64,000 bases of DNA. It comes from Virgibacillus halotolerans (GTDB lineage: Bacteria; Bacillota; Bacilli; Bacillales; Amphibacillaceae). The stretch covers positions 372,001 to 436,000 of the forward strand of contig NZ_JAFBEA010000003.1 in NCBI RefSeq assembly GCF_016908515.1, read 5' to 3'. Each line of letters starts with the position of its first letter. Positions within the stretch are counted from its first letter, which is position 1. A program made the position numbers and the translations under genes. Shown in pieces: positions 44,405-53,001 of this stretch. Below the pieces are notes generated by a model that saw only the letters and a list, made by a program, of their open reading frames with translations, made no database searches and was not told the DNA's origin.

Positions 44405-45508
44405 ATCCGATATTTTTTAATGATCTTGACGCTGTTCGTGATGACAACTGCATGTACCCAAAAGCCGGAAGGAGATCTTCCTGAACACGGGGGAGAAAGC
44501 AATCCGGAGGACAAGGAAGGGAGCGAATCAGATACCTTGTATGAACCAAAAGTAGTAGCCGAAAACTTAGAAGCACCTTGGGAAATAGCGATACAGAATG
44601 ACATCATTTATATGAGTGAGCGGGGTGGCACGATTGTAGCGATCGATGGGAAGGATAAGCAAAGGAAAAAGGTAAAGCTTGCCGCTGATTTGTCTGATCA
44701 GGCAGAAGCTGGCCTATTAGGGATTGCATTTCCAGAAGACTTTTCAAAAACAAATACTGCATTTGCCTATTATTCGTATCACGAGGGTGATCATTATTAT
44801 CAACGCGTAGTAACGATAAAAGAAACCGATGAGGATTGGGAGGAAACGTCTGTCATTCTTGACCAAATACCAGGCGGAGAGTTCCATCAGGGTGGACGGA
44901 TTAAGATTGGTCCGGATAACAAACTCTATGTGACAACAGGAGATGCAACCAATCCAGGTGATTCCCAGGATTTAGATTCGCTTGCAGGGAAAATACTGCG
45001 CCTTAATCTAGATGGTTCTGTACCAGATGATAATCCTTTTGAGGACTCTTATGTTTATTCCTATGGGCATCGGAATGCACAGGGACTCGCGTGGGATGAT
45101 AAGGATCAGTTATATGCGACAGAGCATGGAGATAATGCGCATGATGAAATCAATCGAATTGAAGCTGGGAAAAACTATGGCTGGCCCAATATTGAAGGAG
45201 ACGAAACAGCTGATGACATGGAATCACCAATTATCCAATCAGGTGAAGATACATGGGCGCCTTCAGGAATGACTTTTTTAAGGGGACAGTTTTTCTTTGC
45301 CTCACTCAAAGGGGAAGGTTTACGCAGATTTGATCCGAAGAATGAAAAGGTAGATCTAATTATTTCCGACGTGGGACGTGTTCGTGATGCACATGCTACA
45401 GAAGACGGTATTTATATAATCACCAATAATACCGATGGACGTGGGAACCCTACGGACGCGGATGATCGATTAATCTTTATCCCACATCCGAAAAATAAAT
45501 TATTTTAG
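44405..45508 (+). CDS. PQQ-type soluble sugar dehydrogenase lipoprotein (possible ATC start)
   Basis: A six-bladed beta-propeller of the GSDH family, about 367 residues, exported and lipid-anchored (MTTAC, then a Glu-rich linker). Diagnostic stretches are LEAPWEIAI, EAGLLGIAFPEDF, GGEFHQGGRIKIGPDNKLYVTTGDA and YSYGHRNAQGLAWD; the GEFHQGGRI His and the GHRN Arg match the PQQ/catalytic region. The only ATG near the start (44420) gives a signal peptide without a positive charge and lies 22 bases from AAGGGTG. An ATC at 44405, seven bases after that site, would give MRYFLMILTLFVMTTAC, a normal lipoprotein signal. Confidence 0.8.
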   Translation: MRYFLMILTLFVMTTACTQKPEGDLPEHGGESNPEDKEGSESDTLYEPKVVAENLEAPWEIAIQNDIIYMSERGGTIVAIDGKDKQRKKVKLAADLSDQAEAGLLGIAFPEDFSKTNTAFAYYSYHEGDHYYQRVVTIKETDEDWEETSVILDQIPGGEFHQGGRIKIGPDNKLYVTTGDATNPGDSQDLDSLAGKILRLNLDGSVPDDNPFEDSYVYSYGHRNAQGLAWDDKDQLYATEHGDNAHDEINRIEAGKNYGWPNIEGDETADDMESPIIQSGEDTWAPSGMTFLRGQFFFASLKGEGLRRFDPKNEKVDLIISDVGRVRDAHATEDGIYIITNNTDGRGNPTDADDRLIFIPHPKNKLF

Positions 45509-45581
45509 TTGAACTTGCTGAGCGACGCGCCCAAGTTTCAGGGGGGAGTGCTCAACTTTCGACAGGAGATAGAAAATAAGA

Positions 45582-45612
45582 AGCTGACTTGTTTGATCAC
45601 AAGTCAGCTTTT
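45582..45612 (-). terminator. Terminator overlapping the SRPBCC gene end
   Basis: AAGCTGACTTGT (45581-45592) pairs with ACAAGTCAGCTT (45599-45610). The last codons of the minus-strand gene form one arm and its TGA stop lies at the loop edge. TTCTTATTTTC follows on the minus strand. Confidence 0.75.
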
Positions 45613-46082
45613 GCGTCTGTAACAGCCTGCTGATACTTCGGGTAGCAGGCTTTCCAGAGCGCTTCACGGTCTTCGATAGATTTCCCGTCAAGCAATGCTT
45701 CAATCACATCTAAGCAAACATGCCAGCCAGCTAAATCCTTTGGTGTGTGTTCTGTTACTTCGTGCAGGTATTCTTTGAACACGAGCAGACAGCTACTTTC
45801 CCTCGCTTCCAGTTCAAAGCGGACAGTGTTTTTATCCCATGTAAATGCAAATATTTCCTTTGGTACAACTTCTGTAATTTGCATTCTTTCAAAGTTGCCA
45901 TCCCCAAGATCAAATAATATCTCCCCATCGGTTTTTAGTTCTTGGATCTCTAACTCCGAAAACCATTGTTGTAGCTTATTATTTTCCGCCAGATACGCCC
46001 ATACGTCATCGACTGAATGATTGATTGAGCGTTCGTATAGTGCTGTAAGTACATTATTTTTGTTTTTTATTTTGGCGATCAT
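45597..46082 (-). CDS. SRPBCC (AHSA1-like) domain protein
   Basis: A 161-residue helix-grip protein with the START-like beginning YERSINHSVDDVWAYLAENNKLQQWFSE (about 16-43), then strands GEILFDLGDG and ITEVVPKEIFAFTW, and the C-terminal helix GWHVCLDVIEALLDG (about 118-132). Such proteins bind hydrophobic ligands or act as Hsp90 co-chaperone-like folds; function here is unknown. The second ATG (46082) is chosen because AAGGAG is too near the first. It is monocistronic. Confidence 0.85.
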   Translation of the reverse strand: MIAKIKNKNNVLTALYERSINHSVDDVWAYLAENNKLQQWFSELEIQELKTDGEILFDLGDGNFERMQITEVVPKEIFAFTWDKNTVRFELEARESSCLLVFKEYLHEVTEHTPKDLAGWHVCLDVIEALLDGKSIEDREALWKACYPKYQQAVTDAKADL

Positions 46083-46145
46083 GTGCATACTCCTTTAAAA
46101 AACAGTGATAATGAAATGATAACATAAGGCATGACCAAAAATAAT

Positions 46146-46159
46146 TGTAAGCACTTGCA
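46146..46159 (+). promoter_or_regulatory. Possible cre (CcpA) site before treP
   Basis: TGTAAGCACTTGCA resembles the catabolite-responsive element consensus with CA replacing the central CG. It lies next to the TreR boxes, as expected for a sugar operon under glucose control. Confidence 0.4.
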
Positions 46160-46161
46160 AT

Positions 46162-46209
46162 ACTTGTATATACAAGTTATACTATTTCTATAAACATGTA
46201 TATACAAGT
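46162..46209 (+). promoter_or_regulatory. Two TreR operators
   Basis: ACTTGTATATACAAGT (46162-46177) is a perfect palindrome and ACATGTATATACAAGT (46194-46209) is a near copy, 32 bp apart centre to centre (three helical turns). This matches the paired tre operators known in B. subtilis. Trehalose-6-phosphate would release TreR. Confidence 0.88.
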
Positions 46210-46244
46210 ATTTCATATAGCAAACATAAAAAGGAGGTTGTCAC

Positions 46245-48161
46245 ATGGTTAGTAAACAGGAAGTGATATATGCACCACTTACTGGAAAGGTTAGTCAACT
46301 TGATCAGGTACCAGATCCAACATTTTCAGAGAAAATGATGGGAGATGGACTGGCAATTGAGCCGGCAGATGGAAATGTAGTCGCACCGATTGCAGGTGAA
46401 GTTGTACAAATATTTCCTACCAAACATGCGGTTGGGTTAAAAAGTAAATCGGGAATTGAAGTGTTAATTCATATCGGTTTGGAAACAGTGAGCTTGGATG
46501 GGGAAGGCTTTGAAGCACATGTGAAACAAGGTGATCAGGTTAAGGTTGGCGACCCATTAGTTACTTTTGATCTGGATTTTATTAAGGAAAAGGCGGCGAG
46601 CTCGATCACGCCTATCGTGATCACGAATGGTAATACACTCAGCACTTTTGAAAAAACAGATGGGCTGGAAGTGGTTGCTGGAGAGAGTATGCTTTTCAAA
46701 ACCACAATCGAACAAACAATGGAAAAACAAGAAACAGCGTCAAAAGGCGGTGTCCCCTATGGTGACGAAGCGAAAGCGATTGTAGCCGCTGTTGGTGGAC
46801 TTGATAATATTAATGCAGCTACCCATTGTGTCACACGACTTCGCTTTGCACTGGACGATGAGGACCAGGTCGATCACGATGCATTAGAAAATATGGCGAT
46901 TGTAAAGGGCTCATTTTCTACGAATGGGCAATTCCAGGTTGTTATTGGGCAGGGTACCGTTGATAAAGTACATGCAGCAATGGTAAAAGAAACTGGTGTA
47001 GGTGAGGCAACTAAAGAAGAAGTGAAAGCAGCTGGTGGGAAGAAGCAAAACCCATTGCAGCGCGGTATTAAGATATTAGCAGATATCTTTATTCCGATAT
47101 TACCTGCGATTGTTACTGCTGGCTTATTGATGGGATTGAATAACATTCTGGCAAATGGTGGAATCTTTGCTGCGGAATCTGTTATTGAAATGTACCCGCA
47201 ATGGGCTGGTATAGCAGATATGATTGATATTATTGCCAATACTGCGTTTACGTTTTTACCCGCATTAATTGGTTGGTCTGCAGTGAAAAGATTTGGTGGT
47301 AATGAATTGCTTGGGGTCGTCCTTGGCCTGATCTTGGTTCATCCAGCCTTGTTAAACGCTTGGGATTACGGAGATGCGCTTAAAGAAGGTGGCGTTCCGG
47401 TCTGGAATTTATTTGGGCTGGGAATCGATAAAATGGGTTATCAAGGCCAGGTATTACCGGTCTTATTTGCATCGTGGCTACTGGCAAAAATTGAAATCTT
47501 TCTCAAAAAACGTATCATCGATTCGTTACAGTTATTAGTTGTTGCGCCAATCGCACTGTTGGTTACCGGCTTCCTTACATTTATGATCATTGGACCCGTT
47601 ACATTTACGATTGGAAATTGGATTACAGACGGATTAGTATTTACCTTTGATCATTTTGCAGTGCTTGGTGGTCTGGTTTATGGTGCTATTTATGCTCCAC
47701 TCGTGATAACGGGCATGCACCATACATTCCTAGCAGTTGATCTGCAATTGATCGGTAGTACAGGATCAACATTCTTATGGCCGATTCTTGCATTATCCAA
47801 CATTGCCCAAGGTTCGGCGGCATTTGCGATGTTTTTTGCAACTAAAAATGAAAAGCTAAAAGGGCTTGCAGGAACATCCGGTATTTCCGCTTGGCTTGGT
47901 ATTACGGAGCCGGCATTGTTCGGGGTTAACTTAAGGTACAGGTACCCATTTGTTGCTGCTATTATTGGGTCAGCAATTGCAGGTGCGTTTATTACGATGC
48001 AGCATGTACTGGCTTCATCGATCGGTGTTGGCGGTGTACCTGGAATATTCTCCATTGCACCAGGGGTATGGGGTTCATTTTTCATTGGCATGGCGATCGT
48101 TATTGTCATCCCGTTTGTCATTACGTATGTGATTGCACAACGTAAGCTGAAAACGGAGTAA
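46245..48161 (+). CDS. treP: Trehalose-specific PTS permease, domains in order IIA-IIB-IIC
   Basis: A 638-residue PTS enzyme II that imports and phosphorylates trehalose. IIA (Glc type) fills about 1-160, with the active His at 76 in LIHIGLET. IIB follows, with the phospho-Cys at 195 in ATHCVTRLRF. IIC (about 265-635) has ten or so membrane segments with LADIFIPILPAIVTAGLLMG and GITEPALFGVNLRY. Most TreP proteins that I know are IIBC only or end with IIA, so an N-terminal IIA is less usual. AAAGGAGG precedes the ATG. It heads treP-treA-treR. Confidence 0.92.
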   Translation: MVSKQEVIYAPLTGKVSQLDQVPDPTFSEKMMGDGLAIEPADGNVVAPIAGEVVQIFPTKHAVGLKSKSGIEVLIHIGLETVSLDGEGFEAHVKQGDQVKVGDPLVTFDLDFIKEKAASSITPIVITNGNTLSTFEKTDGLEVVAGESMLFKTTIEQTMEKQETASKGGVPYGDEAKAIVAAVGGLDNINAATHCVTRLRFALDDEDQVDHDALENMAIVKGSFSTNGQFQVVIGQGTVDKVHAAMVKETGVGEATKEEVKAAGGKKQNPLQRGIKILADIFIPILPAIVTAGLLMGLNNILANGGIFAAESVIEMYPQWAGIADMIDIIANTAFTFLPALIGWSAVKRFGGNELLGVVLGLILVHPALLNAWDYGDALKEGGVPVWNLFGLGIDKMGYQGQVLPVLFASWLLAKIEIFLKKRIIDSLQLLVVAPIALLVTGFLTFMIIGPVTFTIGNWITDGLVFTFDHFAVLGGLVYGAIYAPLVITGMHHTFLAVDLQLIGSTGSTFLWPILALSNIAQGSAAFAMFFATKNEKLKGLAGTSGISAWLGITEPALFGVNLRYRYPFVAAIIGSAIAGAFITMQHVLASSIGVGGVPGIFSIAPGVWGSFFIGMAIVIVIPFVITYVIAQRKLKTE

Positions 48162-48190
48162 TAGTTTGAGTATAAAGGAGCGAATTTATA

Positions 48191-49849
48191 ATGCGTGAAG
48201 CATGGTGGAAGAAAGCAGTTGTTTATCAAATTTATCCGAAGAGCTTTTATGATACAACCGGAAATGGTATGGGGGATATTCGAGGCATTACGGAAAAACT
48301 GGATTATATTAAAAAACTTGGTGTCGACGTCATTTGGCTGACACCTGTCTACGAGTCACCACAACAGGATAATGGCTATGATATCAGCGATTATTTCAAC
48401 ATTGAACCGAGTTACGGAACAATGGCGGACTTTGAAGAACTGCTGAAGGAAACACATCAACGCGGCATGAAATTAATTATGGATCTTGTGATTAACCATA
48501 CATCAACGGAACATGATTGGTTTAAACAAGCTGCTGCATCCAAAAATAATGCTTTTCGTGACTTCTACATTTGGAAAGATGCGGTTGAGGGACAAGTACC
48601 AAATAATTGGCAGTCTAAGTTTGGTGGTTCAGCCTGGGGTTATGATGAAAAAACGGATCAGTATTATTTACACTTATTTGATAAGACGCAGGCAGACCTA
48701 AACTGGGAAAATGAGCAACTTCGGGAGAAATTGTATGATATGATGCGTTTTTGGGCAAAAAAAGGAATCGATGGTTTTCGTTTAGATGTGATCAATCTCA
48801 TTTCCAAGGATCAGAAATTCCCTAATGATACAACTGGTGATGGACGTAAGTTTTATACGGATGGACCGCGCATCCATGAATTGTTGCATGAAATGAATCA
48901 GGCAGTGCTTGAGCCACACGAATTAATGACTGTTGGCGAAATGTCGTCCACAACGATTGATAATTGTGTGTTGTATACTAAACCGGAACGAAAAGAACTT
49001 GATATGACCTTTCAATTCCACCATTTGAAAGTCGATTATCCAAATGGAGAGAAGTGGACAAAATCACCTTTCGATTTTATCAAATTAAAGCAAATTTTAT
49101 CTGATTGGCAGGTTGGTATGCACGGAGGTAATGGATGGAATGCCTTGTTCTGGTGTAACCATGATCAGCCTCGTGCTGTATCACGTTTCGGGGGTGATCA
49201 GCAGTACCGGGTGGAATCAGCCAAGATGCTTGCAACGACATTGCACATGATGCAGGGGACCCCCTACATTTATCAAGGTGAAGAAATCGGCATGACGAAT
49301 CCGGACTTTTCATCGATCGGTGATTACCGGGATGTCGAGTCGCTGAACGCTTATCAAACGCTCAAAGAGGAAGGTAAATCAGAGCAGGAGATACTTGCCA
49401 TTTTGGGACAAAAATCACGTGATAACGCACGGACGCCGATGCAATGGTCATCTGAAAACAACGCAGGCTTTACAACTGGTACACCCTGGATTCCGGTAGC
49501 AGGAAATTATGCTTCGATTAATGCGGAAAATGATTTGCAGGATCCAAATTCCATCTTTAAACATCATCAGGCGCTAATCCAAATGCGTAAAAAGTATGAT
49601 ATCATAACCTATGGGGATTATCAGTTATTACTTGAAAATCATCCGAAAGTATTTGCCTATAAACGTCATTGGCAAGAGCAATCGTTCATAGTTATAAGTA
49701 ATTTTTATGCGGAAGAAGTGACCGTAAACCTGCCGATTGATCAAATAGAAAACGCGCAGATTTTACTGTCCAATTATCCGGATTCAGATGTTAAATCATC
49801 GAACTTGAAATTGCGTCCTTATGAGTCGATTGTATATGATATAAAATAA
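48191..49849 (+). CDS. treA: Alpha,alpha-phosphotrehalase
   Basis: A 552-residue GH13 hydrolase (TreA/TreC) splitting trehalose-6-phosphate into glucose and glucose-6-phosphate. It begins WWKKAVVYQIYPKSFYDTTGNGMGDI. Catalytic residues are the Asp in GFRLDVIN (about 199), Glu in TVGEMSS (about 251) and Asp in WCNHDQPR (about 324). The C-terminal beta domain ends with LKLRPYESIVYDI. AAAGGAG precedes the ATG, 29 bases after treP. Confidence 0.94.
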   Translation: MREAWWKKAVVYQIYPKSFYDTTGNGMGDIRGITEKLDYIKKLGVDVIWLTPVYESPQQDNGYDISDYFNIEPSYGTMADFEELLKETHQRGMKLIMDLVINHTSTEHDWFKQAAASKNNAFRDFYIWKDAVEGQVPNNWQSKFGGSAWGYDEKTDQYYLHLFDKTQADLNWENEQLREKLYDMMRFWAKKGIDGFRLDVINLISKDQKFPNDTTGDGRKFYTDGPRIHELLHEMNQAVLEPHELMTVGEMSSTTIDNCVLYTKPERKELDMTFQFHHLKVDYPNGEKWTKSPFDFIKLKQILSDWQVGMHGGNGWNALFWCNHDQPRAVSRFGGDQQYRVESAKMLATTLHMMQGTPYIYQGEEIGMTNPDFSSIGDYRDVESLNAYQTLKEEGKSEQEILAILGQKSRDNARTPMQWSSENNAGFTTGTPWIPVAGNYASINAENDLQDPNSIFKHHQALIQMRKKYDIITYGDYQLLLENHPKVFAYKRHWQEQSFIVISNFYAEEVTVNLPIDQIENAQILLSNYPDSDVKSSNLKLRPYESIVYDIK

Positions 49850-49861
49850 TGAGGTATGGTC

Positions 49862-50581
49862 ATGCAAAAAAAGTATTTAACAATTTATGATGACTTAGTC
49901 AAAAAGATTCAAACAAACGTGTGGTCGGAATCCACGTTGCTACCGTCGGAAAATGAGTTAACGATGATGTATGAAACATCACGGGAAACAATTAGAAAAG
50001 CATTGAACCTGCTATCACAAAATGGCTATATTCATAAAATCCGTGGAAAAGGCTCTGTGGTGATTGATAGGAATAAATTTGATTTTCCTGTGTCCGGTAT
50101 TTCCAGCTTTAAAGAGCTTGCGGAAAGCCTGGAACTAAATAGTGAGACAGTTGTGGAAAGACTTGACTATGTGAAGAAGGACCACACCGTACGCAGCAAA
50201 CTAGGGGTATCCGGACGGGATCAAGTATGGCAGGTCGATAGGATCAGGAAAATTGACGTTGAGAAAGTCATATTGGATAAGGATTACTTTAATGAGAAAC
50301 ATGTGCCTATGCCTGCTAAGGAAGTTTGTGAGGATTCGATCTACGACTATGTGGAGCGTGAACTTGGGTTAACGATCGGCTTTGCCAAAAAGGAAATTGT
50401 CGTCGAAGAACCTACGGACGAAGACAGGGAATTATTAGATCTGACGGGGTTTACGAATGTTGTTGTCATTAAGAGCCTTGTCTACTTGGCCGATACGAGT
50501 TTATTCCAGTATACGGAATCAAGGCACAGACCGGATAAATTTCGCTTTGTTGATTTCGCACGAAGAGTTAAAAATGGGTGA
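49862..50581 (+). CDS. treR: Trehalose operon repressor TreR (GntR family)
   Basis: A 239-residue GntR/HutC-type regulator. The winged helix (about 1-68) has LLPSENELTMMYETSRETIRKALNLLSQNGYI. The C-terminal UTRA domain (about 90-235) binds trehalose-6-phosphate. It follows treA by 12 bases with GAGG before ATG 49862; the ATG at 49856 is too close to that site. It should bind the two palindromes before treP. Confidence 0.93.
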   Translation: MQKKYLTIYDDLVKKIQTNVWSESTLLPSENELTMMYETSRETIRKALNLLSQNGYIHKIRGKGSVVIDRNKFDFPVSGISSFKELAESLELNSETVVERLDYVKKDHTVRSKLGVSGRDQVWQVDRIRKIDVEKVILDKDYFNEKHVPMPAKEVCEDSIYDYVERELGLTIGFAKKEIVVEEPTDEDRELLDLTGFTNVVVIKSLVYLADTSLFQYTESRHRPDKFRFVDFARRVKNG

Positions 50582-50583
50582 GG

Positions 50584-50628
50584 AAAGCGTTCGTTGGCAT
50601 TGTGCCGATGAACGCTTTATTTCTTTTT
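50584..50628 (+). terminator. Terminator of the tre operon
   Basis: AAAGCGTTC (50584-50592) pairs with GAACGCTTT (50610-50618), with an inner GGCA/TGCC extension, followed by ATTTCTTTTT. Confidence 0.85.
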
Positions 50629-50663
50629 CCCCATAGATGTTCCAGTGACTATGATCTAGGTAA

Positions 50664-51626
50664 CTACTGCCCAGCAACATCTCTTTGTACAAAAAATACC
50701 CATGCTAAAGCAATGAAGATAAGATAGTATACGATCAATACTGTAATAGAAAAACCGAGTGTCATTCCTTCAATCCAGACATTGCCATCCGCATACTGCT
50801 TGAGATTGGTGTTTGCAAACAGGATATACTTGGCAAACGGGCGTTCAGCAAAGGCAGTGACAATCGTGTTCCCTGCAAACATGAGAAAAATAGCTGTTCC
50901 AATTGCCAATGCGCTATTACGGAAAACGGCTGATATCATAAAAGCGAATGTCGTCATCATTACTAAATTTACAAGGCCATAGCCATAACCAGAAACAACT
51001 TCACTGATAACAGATACAGCTTCATACCCTCCATCTTTGCTTAAGACGATGTCTGGGTTGAATCCCTCTACACCAAAGAACAAGGCACCTGTAATCCAGT
51101 TTATGATAAGTAAAAACAGCAGTGTGATGAGTGCAAACAAGAGTACAGCAATATACTTGGAAATAAGAATTTTCGTGCGGGAAATAGGTCGAATCAACAG
51201 TAATTTAATGGATCCCCATCGGAATTCATTAGCAACAATTCCAGCAGCAATGATAATAGTTAGCAAACTGACAACGGATAATAAGCCACTGTTTTCGATG
51301 GTATATTGCCAAGCACCATACTTGATCGGCTCAATATTATTTTCCAGGTGATAATTATTTTCATGGATGGTATCCATATTGATATCTATAATAAATGAAT
51401 CATCTTCGTCAGTTTCTTCATTCTCTTTTGTGAGTGCTTCATTTTCAGCTTGTAATGCTTCCCGCCAATTCTCATTATCGGAAACTTTATCTGTATCATC
51501 AAATGCAGCTACAATTGCAGCAGCACCGATGACAATAGCAGCTAAAACGATATACATGACCCATGTTGATTTTCGTATGTATGTTTTGATCAGCTCGTTT
51601 GCAATCAGGTTAAAGAAGTTATTCAA
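50664..51626 (-). CDS. ABC-2 type exporter permease (TTG start)
   Basis: A 320-residue membrane protein with TM1 at about 20-45, a large extracytoplasmic acidic loop (about 46-105) and five further segments from about 110. GIVANEFRWGSIKLLLIRPISRTKILISKY (about 130-160) is the usual ABC-2 loop contacting the ATPase. The TTG start (complement of 51624-51626) has GGAGAG seven bases upstream and overlaps the ATPase gene end by 8 bases. The exported substrate is unknown. Confidence 0.82.
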   Translation of the reverse strand: MNNFFNLIANELIKTYIRKSTWVMYIVLAAIVIGAAAIVAAFDDTDKVSDNENWREALQAENEALTKENEETDEDDSFIIDINMDTIHENNYHLENNIEPIKYGAWQYTIENSGLLSVVSLLTIIIAAGIVANEFRWGSIKLLLIRPISRTKILISKYIAVLLFALITLLFLLIINWITGALFFGVEGFNPDIVLSKDGGYEAVSVISEVVSGYGYGLVNLVMMTTFAFMISAVFRNSALAIGTAIFLMFAGNTIVTAFAERPFAKYILFANTNLKQYADGNVWIEGMTLGFSITVLIVYYLIFIALAWVFFVQRDVAGQ

Positions 51627-52542
51627 TGGTATTCTCTCCAATCAAATCAAAGAATTTATCTTCGAGTGATACTTTTGACGCGGTTACTTGATATACAGCT
51701 ACATCTTGATTCACCAACGATTTAATGATGGCGGGAATCGATTCTTTTTCACTTTGAAACGTGAGTAGATGATCGGTAGTTTCTGCGATGATGTCATGCT
51801 GTGATTGTAATAATTCGATCGCTTTTGCAATCGGATTGACTTCCATTTGGATCTTTATTTGTTTTGACGTTGCATCTGTTGACTCATGTACAGATTGGAT
51901 CGCAACAAGTTCGCCATTTTTGATAATCCCAATCCGGTCGCACATTAATTCAATTTCAGATAATAGATGACTAGAGATGATAACCGCAACATTTTCCTCT
52001 GAAGCCAGACGACGTATGTATTGGCGTATTTCTTTAATACCAGCGGGGTCCAAACCATTCGTTGGTTCATCTAAAATAAGTACAGACGGGCTATGTAGTA
52101 ATGCTTGGGCAATACCTAAGCGCTGACGCATGCCTAAAGAATATCTGCCGACTTTTTCCTTGATTGGTTTTTCGAGTCCAACAAGTTGGATGACTTCCTG
52201 TATCCGTTCCCTTGTAATACCTGGGATCATTCTGGCATAATGTTCCAGATTTTGCATCCCTGTCATAAATGGGTACATTTCTGGATTTTCAACAATGGCA
52301 CCAACCTCACGAATCGCTTCTTTAAAATTGGATTTAATGCTGTTTCCTAGGATTTTCACGTCTCCTTGACTGATTTTGATTAAACCGACCATCATGCGGA
52401 TAGTTGTTGTTTTACCAGCACCATTTGGTCCGATAAAACCAAATACTTCTCCTTTGTTAATCGTAAAAGACAGGCCTTTAATAATTTCTTTCCTTCCAAT
52501 TGTCTTTTTGACATCGATCAATTCCATAGCTGGTTCTGACAT
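51619..52542 (-). CDS. ABC exporter ATPase (bacitracin/bacteriocin-export type)
   Basis: A 307-residue ATPase: Walker A GPNGAGKTT (about 39-47), signature YSLGMRQRLGIAQALL (about 134-149), Walker B VLILDEPTNGLDPAG and switch His ISSHLLSE. The C-terminal region (about 220-307) is the DUF4162-like tail of the BcrA class. It pairs with the permease encoded directly after it. Role in peptide export or envelope protection is a guess. Confidence 0.88.
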   Translation of the reverse strand: MSEPAMELIDVKKTIGRKEIIKGLSFTINKGEVFGFIGPNGAGKTTTIRMMVGLIKISQGDVKILGNSIKSNFKEAIREVGAIVENPEMYPFMTGMQNLEHYARMIPGITRERIQEVIQLVGLEKPIKEKVGRYSLGMRQRLGIAQALLHSPSVLILDEPTNGLDPAGIKEIRQYIRRLASEENVAVIISSHLLSEIELMCDRIGIIKNGELVAIQSVHESTDATSKQIKIQMEVNPIAKAIELLQSQHDIIAETTDHLLTFQSEKESIPAIIKSLVNQDVAVYQVTASKVSLEDKFFDLIGENTIE

Positions 52543-52630
52543 CGTGTATGACCTCCATTATTTCGTGCTGATTGATAATACGATTGATATCAGGAAACGT
52601 TTCATAAATCTGGAAATTCTATCACAAAAA

Positions 52631-52658
52631 AACACACTACCTGAAAAAGTAGTGTGTT
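52631..52658 (-). terminator. Terminator of yfhE
   Basis: AACACACTAC/GTAGTGTGTT stem; on the minus strand a run of T follows (A-run 52624-52632). Confidence 0.75.
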
Positions 52659-52713
52659 TCTGTTAGTCTTCGTGGTGTTAGCCATACGAATTCCCATTGA
52701 ATGAAGTTTCGCT

Positions 52714-52863
52714 TTATTTGGAGCCCTCATTTTTAGCTTGCTTTACCCGGGGTTTTCGATAGCCTCCAGCGATGTCGGCTTTTTTGAATGCTTTTGTATA
52801 GTGTACTTCCTGTGCATCTGATAGTTGTTTATCCTTTGTTGGCTGATACTGTGTATTTCTCAT
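52714..52863 (-). CDS. yfhE: YfhE-like small protein
   Basis: A 49-residue basic protein whose core LSDAQEVHYTKAFKKADIAGGYRKPRV matches the small B. subtilis protein YfhE. Function is unknown; it is found in spore formers. ATG 52863 is inside a longer frame that starts at 52905; GGGAAG precedes it. Its stop lies in a copy of the dispersed GAATGAAGTTTCGCTTTA repeat. Confidence 0.75.
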   Translation of the reverse strand: MRNTQYQPTKDKQLSDAQEVHYTKAFKKADIAGGYRKPRVKQAKNEGSK

Positions 52864-53001
52864 TAGATCAACTTCCCTTTCCTTACATATTGTGGTTCTA
52901 CTCATCCTCTTCCCCTATTTTATGAAACGAAACATTTCACCTCACAGATAAAAATAGGTATACTTAAAATAATAAAAATTCAAATTATATGAGGTGGCAG
53001 C

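Noticed and set aside
47690-48229. 179-codon minus-strand frame opposite the end of treP
   Set aside because: It is the shadow of the hydrophobic IIC region, with no start signals of its own.
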